30,719 nucleotides of DNA from GCA-020356105 sp964347475 (GTDB lineage: Bacteria > Pseudomonadota > Alphaproteobacteria > UBA8366 > JADFVY01). How positions within the stretch are numbered: position 1 is the stretch's first letter; the number at the start of each line of letters is the position of its first letter. This document shows, piece by piece, positions 23,634-30,719 of the stretch. The notes under the pieces were generated by a model. The model was not told the origin of the DNA. It searched no databases and saw only the letters and a list, made by a program, of their open reading frames with translations. The position numbers were made by a program, and so were the translations under genes. The stretch is from assembly GCA_964347475.1 (NCBI GenBank), contig CAYFYY010000049.1, positions 1-30,719 on the forward strand, written 5' to 3'.

Positions 23634-23961
23634 CCTCGGTTCGCGGCGGCGCCGATATATCGCCGGTGCGCCGGTCCAGAACCGACTGGCCTCGTATCAT
23701 AGCATATTGAATTAATTCGATGATTCTCCGATGGTGACAGAAACCCGATTTCCATTGGGCCAGATGCGGCCCGGTTTTTCCGCAGCGTGCGACTCGTCGC
23801 CGCGATATTTTCCATTCCATCGCCGCGCATCTGTGTTTTACTTCCCCGCCCGGACGCAGCGAACAGGGCACCGCACCGCGTGCCGGAGTCCCGATCGGGA
23901 TGGCGCATCTTCGAACGCCTGCCGCGTTCCGGGGACCTTGAAATACAGGAGGCATAATAAG

Positions 23962-25017
23962 ATGACGATGAAACGATTGATCGCGGGCGCAGCGTCGCTG
24001 GCGATGGCCGCGGTCTGTGGCACAGCGCTTTCGGGCGCGACGTTCGTGCAGCCGGCGGCGGCCAAGACGGAGCTGCTGGTCTACACGGCCGTGGAAGCCG
24101 ACGAACTGTCGAAATTCAAGAACGCCTTCGAGAAGGACAATCCGGATATCGAGATCAAGTGGGTCCGCGACTCGACGGGCATCATGGGGGCCAAGCTGCT
24201 CGCCGAAAAGGACAATCCGCAGGCGGACATCGTCTGGGGCATGGCGGCGACCGTGCTCTTGCAGCTGCTGAAGGAGAACTACTTCCAGCCCTACGCCCCG
24301 GCCGGCGTGGAGAAGCTCAATCCCTTGTATGTGGATTCCAAGAACAACCCGCCGCTGTGGGTCGGACAGCGCGCCTATGTCGCGTCGATCTGCTACAACA
24401 CGGTGGAAGCCGCAAAGCACAAGCTTCCCAAGCCGACGTCCTGGAAGGATCTGACCGACCCGGTCTACCGGGGCCATGTGATCATGCCCAACCCGGCCTC
24501 CTCGGGCACCGGCTATCTGGACGTGTCCAGCTGGATCCAGATGTGGGGCGAGGACGACGCCTGGAAGTTCATGGACGCGCTGCACGAGAACATCGCCCGC
24601 TACACCCATTCCGGCTCCAAGCCGTGCAAGCTCGCGGCGTCCGGCGAGATCCCGATCGGCATCTCCTTCGCCTATCGGATCGTCAGCTCGAAGGAGGCGG
24701 GGGCGCCGCTCGATCTCATCGTGCCGTCGGAAGGCATCGGCTGGGAGGTCGAGGCCTTCGCCATCGTGCGCAACACCGACAAGCTCGAGGCCGCGCGGAA
24801 GCTGGCCGACTGGACGGTGTCGGAGGCATCCATGGTGCTGCACGCGCCTGGATACGCCGAGGTCGCGCTGCCGGGGGTCCCGAACCCGGTGGCCAACTTC
24901 CCCAAGGTCGGCGACAAGATGATCAAGAACGACTTCGCCTGGGCCGGCGCCAACAAGGCACGAATCGTGGAGGAGTGGACGAAACGCTACGACTCCAAGT
25001 CCGAGCCCAAGAGCTAG
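23962..25017 (+). CDS. 2-aminoethylphosphonate ABC transporter solute-binding protein (putative)
   Basis: A 351-residue periplasmic binding protein. The start at 23962 has AGGAGG nine bases upstream. Residues 1-34 form a signal peptide ending near PAAA-KTEL. The mature part starts with LLVYTAVEADELSKFKNAFE, as in iron(III)/AEP-type binding proteins, and has WVRDSTGIMGAKLLAEK, ADIVWGMAATVLL, WVGQRAYVASICYN, MPNPASSGTGYLD and ISFAYRIVSSKEAGAPLDL. Together with the ATPase and the fused double permease downstream it fits the putative 2-aminoethylphosphonate transporter families (TIGR03261/03258/03262 types; called AepXVW in recent work, from memory). It begins a five-gene operon divergent from tauA. 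Ligand specificity is inferred from family and context. Confidence 0.85.
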   Translation: MTMKRLIAGAASLAMAAVCGTALSGATFVQPAAAKTELLVYTAVEADELSKFKNAFEKDNPDIEIKWVRDSTGIMGAKLLAEKDNPQADIVWGMAATVLLQLLKENYFQPYAPAGVEKLNPLYVDSKNNPPLWVGQRAYVASICYNTVEAAKHKLPKPTSWKDLTDPVYRGHVIMPNPASSGTGYLDVSSWIQMWGEDDAWKFMDALHENIARYTHSGSKPCKLAASGEIPIGISFAYRIVSSKEAGAPLDLIVPSEGIGWEVEAFAIVRNTDKLEAARKLADWTVSEASMVLHAPGYAEVALPGVPNPVANFPKVGDKMIKNDFAWAGANKARIVEEWTKRYDSKSEPKS

Positions 25018-25029
25018 TCCGACATCGGC

Positions 25030-25047
25030 CGGGAGCGTCGGCTCCCG
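25030..25047 (+). terminator. Intercistronic hairpin between phosphonate binding protein and ATPase genes
   Basis: CGGGAGC (25030-25036) and GCTCCCG (25041-25047) pair perfectly over a four-base loop, 13 bases after the binding-protein stop. No T-run follows. It holds the same position as the hairpins after dctP, the potD-like gene and tauA. Confidence 0.5.
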
Positions 25048-25136
25048 ATGGCGAAGATGGAAACCCGGCTGCCCCGCACGCCGTAAGGGGCGGCCGGGAT
25101 TCCGCTGGCAGAGGTACGCAACAGCCCGGAAGCGCG

Positions 25137-26246
25137 ATGAACAAGCAGAATGATGCAACCACAACGAGGGCGCGACAGGCGTATCTGCATATCGAGCAGC
25201 TCACCAAGATGTTCGATTCGTTCGTCGCGCTGAAGGATGTGAGCCTCGATGTCCAGGAAGGCGAGTTCGTGTGCTTCCTGGGCCCCTCGGGTTGCGGCAA
25301 GACGACGTTGCTGCGCTGCATTGCCGGGCTCGATATCCAGACGTTCGGGCGCATCGAGCAGGCGGGCCGCGACATTTCCACGCTGCCGCCCTCGGAACGC
25401 GATTTCGGCATCGTCTTCCAGTCCTATGCCCTGTTCCCGAACCTGACCGTACGCAAGAACCTCGCCTACGGGCTGGAGAACCGGAAACGCCCGCGGGCCG
25501 AAATCGACAGGCGCGTGCATGAGCTCCTGGAGCTGGTGGGGCTGACGGGACAGGAGGACAAATACCCGGCGCAGCTGTCCGGCGGCCAGCAGCAGCGGGT
25601 CGCGCTGGCGCGCGCACTGGCGACCTCGCCGGGACTGCTGCTTCTGGACGAGCCCTTGTCCGCCCTCGACGCGAAGGTGCGGATCTATCTGCGCCACGAG
25701 GTGCGCCGGCTGCACCGGCGGCTCGGGCTCACCACGATCATGGTGACCCACGATCAGGAAGAGGCGTTGACCATGGCCGACCGCATCGTCGTCATGGACC
25801 ACGGTGTCATCGTGCAGGTCGGCAAGCCGGCGCAGATCTACCGTGCGCCCGCGACCCCATTTGTCGCCGACTTCGTCGGCACGATGAACTTCCTGACCGG
25901 CGTCTCCGCCGGTCCGCGGCGCGTGCGTGTCGGCACTGTCGATCTTGCGTGCGGCGACGAGTGCGGTGCGCTGGAGACGGGGCGCACCGTCACCGTCTGC
26001 GTCCGGCCCGAGGATCTGACCGTGCAGACCCAGGGCGCCGCCACGCCGAACGCCCTGCCCGCGAATGTCGACGAGCTGGAGTTTCTCGGCGCATTCTACA
26101 GGGCCACGCTGGCTGTCGAAGGCATGGGCGAGGAACGGCTGACCGCCGATCTTGCGCCCAAGCTGGTGCACAGTCTCGATATCCAGGCCGGCGCCCCGCT
26201 GGCGGTCGTCTTCCCGGATGACAGGATCCGGGTGTTCGCGGCGTAG
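25137..26246 (+). CDS. 2-aminoethylphosphonate ABC transporter ATP-binding protein (putative)
   Basis: A 369-residue ATPase with Walker A GPSGCGKTT (49-57), Q-loop in FGIVFQSYALFPNLTV, signature LSGGQ (147-151), Walker B LLLLDEP (167-173), D-loop SALD and switch His205 (MVTHDQEEALTMADR). Residues from about 240 (MNFLTGVSAGP onward) form a TOBE domain of the length and layout found in the 2-aminoethylphosphonate-type ATPases. The ATG at 25137 has GGAAG upstream. It lies 119 bases after the binding-protein gene and 12 bases before the permease gene. General similarity to PotA-type ATPases is expected; the assignment to phosphonate uptake rests on the operon. Confidence 0.88.
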   Translation: MNKQNDATTTRARQAYLHIEQLTKMFDSFVALKDVSLDVQEGEFVCFLGPSGCGKTTLLRCIAGLDIQTFGRIEQAGRDISTLPPSERDFGIVFQSYALFPNLTVRKNLAYGLENRKRPRAEIDRRVHELLELVGLTGQEDKYPAQLSGGQQQRVALARALATSPGLLLLDEPLSALDAKVRIYLRHEVRRLHRRLGLTTIMVTHDQEEALTMADRIVVMDHGVIVQVGKPAQIYRAPATPFVADFVGTMNFLTGVSAGPRRVRVGTVDLACGDECGALETGRTVTVCVRPEDLTVQTQGAATPNALPANVDELEFLGAFYRATLAVEGMGEERLTADLAPKLVHSLDIQAGAPLAVVFPDDRIRVFAA

Positions 26247-26258
26247 CAGGGGGCAATC

Positions 26259-27959
26259 GTGGCCCACCTCCTCAGCCAACGCGGCCGACCGCTGCGCACC
26301 AGCCTGAGCCGCGACGACCTGATCCAGGGCGGCGGACTGCTCGCCATGGCGGCATTCCTTCTCGTCACCATGCTGCTGCCGCTCCTGTGGATTTTTTCCC
26401 GGAGCTTCGAGGATTCGGACGGCAGCTTCGTCGGTCTCGCCAACTACCTCAAATATTTCAGCACGCCGGCGCTGGTCACGTCGGCGGAGCATACGCTGAC
26501 GATCGGCGTCATCACCACCGTCATCGTCGTCGGCCTCGCTTTCCTATATGCCTACGGCCTGACCCGCAGCTGCATGCCGTTCAAGGGCCTGTTCCGGATC
26601 GTCGCACTGGTCCCCATCCTGGCTCCATCGCTGCTGCCGGCGATCTCCCTCGTCTACCTGTTCGGCAACCAGGGCATGATCAAGGGGCTGCTGTTCGGCG
26701 AGACGATCTACGGGCCGATCGGCATCGTGATCGCGCTGGCGTTCTGGATATTCCCGCACACCGTGATGATCCTGACGACGGCCCTCGCGACCGCCGACGC
26801 GCGGCTCTACGAGGCCGCCGTGGCGCTGAGGGCAAGCAAGCTGCGCATCTTCTTCACGGTGACGCTGCCGGCGGTCAAATACGGGCTGATGAGCGCGTGC
26901 TTCGTCGCCTTTACCTACGCGATCACCGATTTCGGGGCGCCCAAGGTGATCGGCGGCTGGTACAACGTGCTGTCGGTGGACATCTACAAGCAGGTCGTCG
27001 GCCAGCAGAACTTCCAGATGGGGGCGGTGGTCGGCGTCGTGCTGCTGTTCCCGGTGGCGCTCTCCTTCATCGCCCAGCGCCTGGTCCTGCGCCGGCAGAT
27101 GGCGCAGCTTTCCGCCCGCGCGGTGCCGCTGGAGCCGAAGCCGAACCGGCGCTTCGACCTCATCATGTTCGCCTACTGCCTGTTCATCGCCGTCATCCTC
27201 GTCGGCATGCTGGCGGTGTCCGCCTATGCCTCGTTCGTCAAGTTCTGGCCCTACAATCTCAGCCTCGTGCTGTCGAACTACCGCTTCGACCTGATGGACG
27301 GCGGCGGCTGGGCCGCCTACTGGAACAGCGTGAAGATGGCGGCGGCCACCGCCTTCTTCGGCACCCTGATCATCTTCACCGGCGCCTATCTGATCGAGAA
27401 GAGCCAGCGTTACAGGGGCTTCCGCGCGCTCCTGGAATTCTTCGCCATCGTGCCGCTCGCGGTCCCCGGCATGGTGCTCGGGCTCGCCTATATCTTCTTC
27501 TTCAACGACCCGGCCAACCCGCTCGGCTTCCTGTATCACTCGATGGCCATCCTGGTGCTGTGCACCGTCGTGCACTACTACACGGTGCCGCATCTCACGG
27601 CGCTCACCGCCCTCAAGCAGCTCGACTCCGAGTTCGAGGCGGTGTCGCAGTCGCTCAAGGTGCCGTTCTACAAGACCTTCGCGCGGGTCACGTTCCCCGT
27701 CTGCCTGCCGGCCATCCTCGACATCTCGATCTACCTCTTCGTCAACGCCATGACGACGGTATCGGCCGTGGTCTTCATCTACGGGCCGGACACCACGCTG
27801 GCCTCGGTCGCCGTGCTCAACATGGACGATGCCGGCGACATCGCGCCGGCCGCCGCCATGGCGATGATGATCGTCTACACCTCGGCCGGCGTCCGCATCC
27901 TGTATGGCCTGGCGACCCGTGGCCTGCAGCGGCGCTCGCAGGCCTGGCGCGGACGCTGA
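26259..27959 (+). CDS. 2-aminoethylphosphonate ABC transporter, fused double permease (putative)
   Basis: A 566-residue inner-membrane protein made of two fused permease domains, each with about six membrane segments. Each half has an EAA coupling loop: YEAAVALRASKLRIFFTVTLP in the first and EFEAVSQSLKVPFYKTFARV in the second. The linker near residue 290 is short and polar (ARAVPLEPKPNRR). The fusion and length fit the putative 2-aminoethylphosphonate permease family (TIGR03262 type); iron(III) FbpB/SfuB-type permeases are the main alternative. It starts with GTG at 26259, preceded by a good AGGGGG site. It lies 12 bases after the ATPase stop and 21 bases before the hydrolase start, so the operon is tight. 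Confidence 0.88.
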   Translation: MAHLLSQRGRPLRTSLSRDDLIQGGGLLAMAAFLLVTMLLPLLWIFSRSFEDSDGSFVGLANYLKYFSTPALVTSAEHTLTIGVITTVIVVGLAFLYAYGLTRSCMPFKGLFRIVALVPILAPSLLPAISLVYLFGNQGMIKGLLFGETIYGPIGIVIALAFWIFPHTVMILTTALATADARLYEAAVALRASKLRIFFTVTLPAVKYGLMSACFVAFTYAITDFGAPKVIGGWYNVLSVDIYKQVVGQQNFQMGAVVGVVLLFPVALSFIAQRLVLRRQMAQLSARAVPLEPKPNRRFDLIMFAYCLFIAVILVGMLAVSAYASFVKFWPYNLSLVLSNYRFDLMDGGGWAAYWNSVKMAAATAFFGTLIIFTGAYLIEKSQRYRGFRALLEFFAIVPLAVPGMVLGLAYIFFFNDPANPLGFLYHSMAILVLCTVVHYYTVPHLTALTALKQLDSEFEAVSQSLKVPFYKTFARVTFPVCLPAILDISIYLFVNAMTTVSAVVFIYGPDTTLASVAVLNMDDAGDIAPAAAMAMMIVYTSAGVRILYGLATRGLQRRSQAWRGR

Positions 27960-27980
27960 CCCCGCAGAGGACACCACGGC

Positions 27981-29540
27981 ATGGCCAAGGGAAACGTGCT
28001 GTTCATCACGCTCGACCAGTGGCGCGGCGACTGCCTGTCGGCGGCCGGCCATCCGGTGCTGCAGACGCCGGTCTTCGACCGGCTGGCGACGGAGGGCACG
28101 ATCTTCCTCAACCACTTCGCCCAGGCCAGCCCTTGCGGCCCGTCGCGGGCCTCGCTGTATACCGGCATGTACCTGCAGAACCACCGCTCGGGGCGCAACG
28201 GCGTGCCGCTGGACGCGCGCCACAGCAACGTCGCCCTGGAGGCGCGCCGGGCCGGTTACGAGCCGGTCCTGTTCGGCTATACCGACACGACGGCCGATCC
28301 GCGCGGGCGCGACCCCAACGATCCGGCGCTCGACAATTACGAGGGGGTGCTGCCGGGCATGGTCGAGGCGCTGCGCCTGCACGACGACCTCGGGCCGTGG
28401 CTGCGCCATTTGCGGCGCCGGGGCCATGCGACGCCCGATGGCGCCGCGCCGCATCTCGAGATCTACCGCCCGGTCGACCTCTATCCCGGCGCGGACGGCC
28501 GCGGCCCCAGCTTCGCCCCGCCCGGCTATCCGGCCGCGGACAGCCTCGCCGCCTTCATGACCGACGCGATCCTGGCCCATCTCGAGGCGCAGGGCGGCAG
28601 GCCGTGGTTCGTGCATGCCTCGTACTGGCATCCGCACCCGCCCTTCATCGCGCCCGAGCCGTACAACGCGCGCTACGATCCCGCGGACATGCCGTCGCCG
28701 CGCCGTGCCGCCTCGCTGGCGGCGGAATGCGCGCAGCACCCGTTCGTTGCCTGGCGCATGGAACGCCTGCGCAACCGCACCTGGACGCTGGCCGCCGAAA
28801 CCTGCCCGACGGAGATGAGCGAGTCCGACCTCGCCCAGCTGCGCGCCACCTATTGCGGCATGATCAACGAGGTCGAGGACAACGTCGCGCGCCTGATCGA
28901 CTGGCTGCGGTCGAACGGGCAGTACGACGACACGCTGATCGTGATCACGTCCGACCACGGCGAGCAGCTCGGCGATCACTGGATGCTGGGCAAGGAAAGC
29001 TACTTCGACGAGACCTTCCACGTGCCGCTGATCGTCCGCGACCCGCGCGCCGCTGCCGGACGGGGTCGCCGCGTCGACGCCTTCACCGAGAGCGTCGACG
29101 TCATGCCGACGATCCTCGAGTGGATCGGGATTCCGGTGCCACGGCAGTGCGACGGCCACTCGCTGATGGCGTGGCTCGCCGGCGACACGCCGGCCGGCTG
29201 GCGCGATGCGGCGCACTGGGAATACGATTTCCGCGACCTCGTCGGCCAGGCGGCGGAGACCGCGCTCGGCCTGCACAGCGACGAGTGCCAGCTGAGCGTG
29301 ATCCGCGATCGCACGTACAAGTATGTCCATTTCGCCGCCCTGCCGCCGCTGTTCTTCGACCTCGAGGCGGACCCCGACCAGCTGGTCGACCGCGCCGCCG
29401 ACCCGGCCTGCGCGGCGCTGGTACTGCGCTATGCCCAGAAGCTGCTATCCTGGCGCATGGCCAATGACGAGCGCACCCTGACCCACCTGCATGTCGGCAA
29501 GGGCGTCTTCGAACAGCCGAACGCCCGCCGCCCGGTATGA
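27981..29540 (+). CDS. Phosphonate monoester hydrolase (formylglycine-dependent, sulfatase/alkaline phosphatase superfamily)
   Basis: A 519-residue hydrolase strongly resembling characterised phosphonate monoester/phosphodiester hydrolases of Rhizobium and Burkholderia. The sulfatase nucleophile motif is PCGPSRASLYTG, with Cys52 expected to be converted to formylglycine (C-x-P-x-R pattern intact). Metal and active-site residues follow: Asp12 in ITLDQWRGD, WHPHPPF (about 216-222), TSDHGEQLGDH with Asp325 and His326, and LGK at 336-338. The C-terminal part (YKYVHFAALPPLFFDLEADP, YAQKLLSWRM, ERTLTH) is characteristic of this subgroup rather than of arylsulfatases. It splits phosphonate monoesters and phosphodiesters. 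There is no signal peptide, so it is cytoplasmic. It requires a formylglycine-generating enzyme, not present in the window. It lies 21 bases after the permease gene. Confidence 0.9.
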   Translation: MAKGNVLFITLDQWRGDCLSAAGHPVLQTPVFDRLATEGTIFLNHFAQASPCGPSRASLYTGMYLQNHRSGRNGVPLDARHSNVALEARRAGYEPVLFGYTDTTADPRGRDPNDPALDNYEGVLPGMVEALRLHDDLGPWLRHLRRRGHATPDGAAPHLEIYRPVDLYPGADGRGPSFAPPGYPAADSLAAFMTDAILAHLEAQGGRPWFVHASYWHPHPPFIAPEPYNARYDPADMPSPRRAASLAAECAQHPFVAWRMERLRNRTWTLAAETCPTEMSESDLAQLRATYCGMINEVEDNVARLIDWLRSNGQYDDTLIVITSDHGEQLGDHWMLGKESYFDETFHVPLIVRDPRAAAGRGRRVDAFTESVDVMPTILEWIGIPVPRQCDGHSLMAWLAGDTPAGWRDAAHWEYDFRDLVGQAAETALGLHSDECQLSVIRDRTYKYVHFAALPPLFFDLEADPDQLVDRAADPACAALVLRYAQKLLSWRMANDERTLTHLHVGKGVFEQPNARRPV

Positions 29541-29556
29541 GCACGAGGCTGCCCGA

Positions 29557-30300
29557 ATGACCATCCCCCAGCCGCCGTCCCTGCCCCGCATCATCGGCCA
29601 TCGCGGCGCCATGGGCCACGCGCCGGAGAACACGATCGCCGGCATCGAGAAGGCCGCCGCGATGGGCGTGCGCTGGGTCGAGTTCGACGTCAAGCTGACC
29701 GTTGATGACCATATCATCCTGATGCACGACGACGATCTCGACCGGACGACGGACGGCAAGGGCCCGGTCGCGGCGGCGACCCTGAAGGAAATCCGCAAGC
29801 TGGACGCCGGGCGCTGGTTCTCGCCCGATTATACGGGAGAGACGGTGCCGACGCTGGACGAGGCGATGACGGTACTCGCCCGGCATGGCATGGGGGCAAA
29901 CGTGGAGATCAAGCCTTGCAAGGGCCGCGAGGCGGAGACCGGCGCCGCCGTGGCCGCCGCACTGGCGCAACGCTGGATGAACGGCCCGCAGCCGCCCTTC
30001 GTGTCGAGCTTCTCCACGGCGGCGCTGGCGGCGGCGCGCGATACAGCACCGCAGGTGCCGCGGGCGCTGCTCACCCTCGTCTATCTGCCCGGCTGGTCGG
30101 CGAAGATGGAACAGCTCGGCTGCGCCTGCTTCCACGTGCTCGACCGCCTCATCACCGAAAAGCGGGCGCGCGAGATCCGCGAAGCCGGCTACCGGGCGCT
30201 GGCCTTCACGGTGGACGACGGGGCGCGCGCGCGGCAGCTTCTGTCCTGGGGGCTCGAGTCGATCATCACCAGTTACCCCGACCGCATGCCGCGGGGGTGA
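29557..30300 (+). CDS. Glycerophosphodiester phosphodiesterase (UgpQ-like)
   Basis: A 247-residue GDPD-fold enzyme that splits glycerophosphodiesters into glycerol-3-phosphate and an alcohol. The catalytic histidine region is IIGHRGAMGHAPENT (His15, Arg16, Glu24, Asn25, Thr26), followed by WVEFDVKLTVDDHIILMHDDDLDRTT with Glu42, Asp44 and His57, then VEIKP (Glu117, Lys119). The C-terminus has the family's AFTVDDGARARQLLSWGLESIITSYPD. No signal peptide is present, so it acts in the cytoplasm, like UgpQ. The ATG at 29557 has GAGG upstream; an in-frame start further upstream overlaps the hydrolase gene. It lies 16 bases after the phosphonate monoester hydrolase and ends the operon. Confidence 0.92.
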   Translation: MTIPQPPSLPRIIGHRGAMGHAPENTIAGIEKAAAMGVRWVEFDVKLTVDDHIILMHDDDLDRTTDGKGPVAAATLKEIRKLDAGRWFSPDYTGETVPTLDEAMTVLARHGMGANVEIKPCKGREAETGAAVAAALAQRWMNGPQPPFVSSFSTAALAAARDTAPQVPRALLTLVYLPGWSAKMEQLGCACFHVLDRLITEKRAREIREAGYRALAFTVDDGARARQLLSWGLESIITSYPDRMPRG

Positions 30301-30325
30301 CCGCGCGCGCGTCGGCGCGGCGCGA

Positions 30326-30426
30326 CCTCATACTTCAAGACGCCCCTGCGGGGCTCCTCAGCATGAGGCTCATATGTTTGTGTCCTCATCCTCAGGAGGC
30401 GCGGAGCGCCGTCTCGAAGGGTGAAG
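30326..30426. repeat. Palindromic intergenic repeat (CCTCATCCTCAGGAGGC type) between convergent genes
   Basis: The element begins CCTCATACTTCAAGACGCCC and ends GCCGTCTCGAAGGGTGAAG, with inner CTCAGCATGAGG and CCTCATCCTCAGGAGG palindromes. Elements of this design are widely dispersed in alphaproteobacterial intergenic DNA. It lies between the GDPD gene and the convergent phnE-like gene and may help transcription end. Confidence 0.65.
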
Positions 30427-30465
30427 TCGCGCAGGCCGGCCGATCCCAACAGAATGGATATCGCC

Positions 30466-30719
30466 CTAGATGATCGCGTGGCGGACCTTGGCCGAGACCC
30501 ACTCGCTGAGCAGCACGGTGGCGAGGATGGCGAGCAGGATCACGGTGACCTGCGGCCAGGCGAGGATGTTGAGCGAGGCGCTGAGCTGCAGGCCGATGCC
30601 GCCGGCGCCGACGAGGCCGAGCACGGTCGACTCGCGGATGTTGATGTCCCAGCGGAACACCGAGATGCCGGCGAAGGCCGGCATCACCTGGGGCACGATG
30701 CCGTAGGCGATGACCTGCC
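30466..30719 (-). CDS. phnE: Phosphonate ABC transporter permease (PhnE-like), 3' part only
   Basis: The gene enters from beyond the right edge; only the last 84 codons are present, ending with TAG at 30466. The visible part reads QVIAYGIVPQVMPAFAGISV, then FRWDINIRESTVLGLVGAGG and IGLQL, the conserved C-terminal coupling region of PhnE permeases, and ends with a membrane helix (about VTVILLAILATVLLSEWV) and a short basic tail. PhnE is the channel of the phosphonate (PhnCDE) importer in the inner membrane. It is convergent with the 2-aminoethylphosphonate operon, so two different phosphonate uptake systems are encoded side by side. The start and partner genes lie outside the window. Confidence 0.88.
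   Translation of the reverse strand, partial: QVIAYGIVPQVMPAFAGISVFRWDINIRESTVLGLVGAGGIGLQLSASLNILAWPQVTVILLAILATVLLSEWVSAKVRHAII

Noticed and set aside
23307..23908. Small minus-strand frames (78 and 122 codons) in the tauA/phosphonate intergenic region
   Set aside because: They start with GTG or lack ribosome-binding sites, have low-complexity composition and no family resemblance, and cover the conserved regulatory motif.
26544..29330. A 928-codon open frame on the minus strand opposite the phosphonate permease and hydrolase genes
   Set aside because: It is the antisense shadow of high-GC coding sequence: its composition is Asp/Arg/His/Glu-rich with no domain, and both opposite genes have clear family motifs.

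Overview
The window is chromosomal DNA of a high-GC alphaproteobacterium. This follows from the strong GC bias, which opens long shadow frames opposite most genes, from the number of solute-binding-protein transporters (Tat-exported TRAP and polyamine-type binding proteins, taurine ABC, 2-aminoethylphosphonate ABC), and from palindromic intergenic repeats of kinds familiar in this class. The genus cannot be fixed from the sequence. No rRNA, tRNA, CRISPR array, transposase or phage gene was recognised.

Layout. 1-2600: a small hypothetical gene behind a good sigma70-type promoter, then a divergent pair on visibly lower-GC DNA (a cupin/cysteine-dioxygenase-fold protein and an HxlR regulator with a C-terminal SCP2-like domain), then a gene-free stretch of palindromic repeats. 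2600-5670: two exported proteins on the minus strand, a lipoprotein of about eleven Sel1 repeats and an unrecognised secreted protein with an EF-hand-like loop and a coiled-coil tail. 6135-7867: a YciI-like gene and a glutamine-synthetase-family (PuuA-like) gene, divergent from 8245-11280, a complete TRAP transporter (dctP, dctQ, dctM). 11489-14091: a DUF47/PhoU-like protein, a PiT phosphate transporter and an N-formylglutamate amidohydrolase family protein, all minus strand. 14386-15366: a CaCA-family Na+/Ca2+ exchanger. 15505-20145: a PotD-A-B-C type polyamine ABC operon whose last permease carries an unusual repeat-bearing C-terminal extension. 20458-23282: tauC, tauB and tauA. 23962-30300: a divergent operon of 2-aminoethylphosphonate binding protein, ATPase, fused permease, a phosphonate monoester hydrolase and a glycerophosphodiester phosphodiesterase. 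30466 to the end: the 3' part of a phnE-like phosphonate permease, convergent with that operon.

Theme. The right half is a nutrient-scavenging region. Taurine (2-aminoethylsulfonate) and 2-aminoethylphosphonate are close structural analogues, and their uptake operons sit back to back. The two hydrolases after the phosphonate transporter suggest import or processing of esterified phosphonates or glycerophosphodiesters, and the PiT module and phnE fit a phosphorus theme.

Three signals go beyond single genes. All four binding-protein genes are followed by a perfect GC-rich hairpin before the next transporter gene. A 34-bp motif plus a second block at identical spacing is shared by the upstream regions of the polyamine and taurine operons. 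The PotC-like permease has a predicted seventh membrane segment and a duplicated 18-residue tail motif. I did not find a clearly new defence or mobile system.
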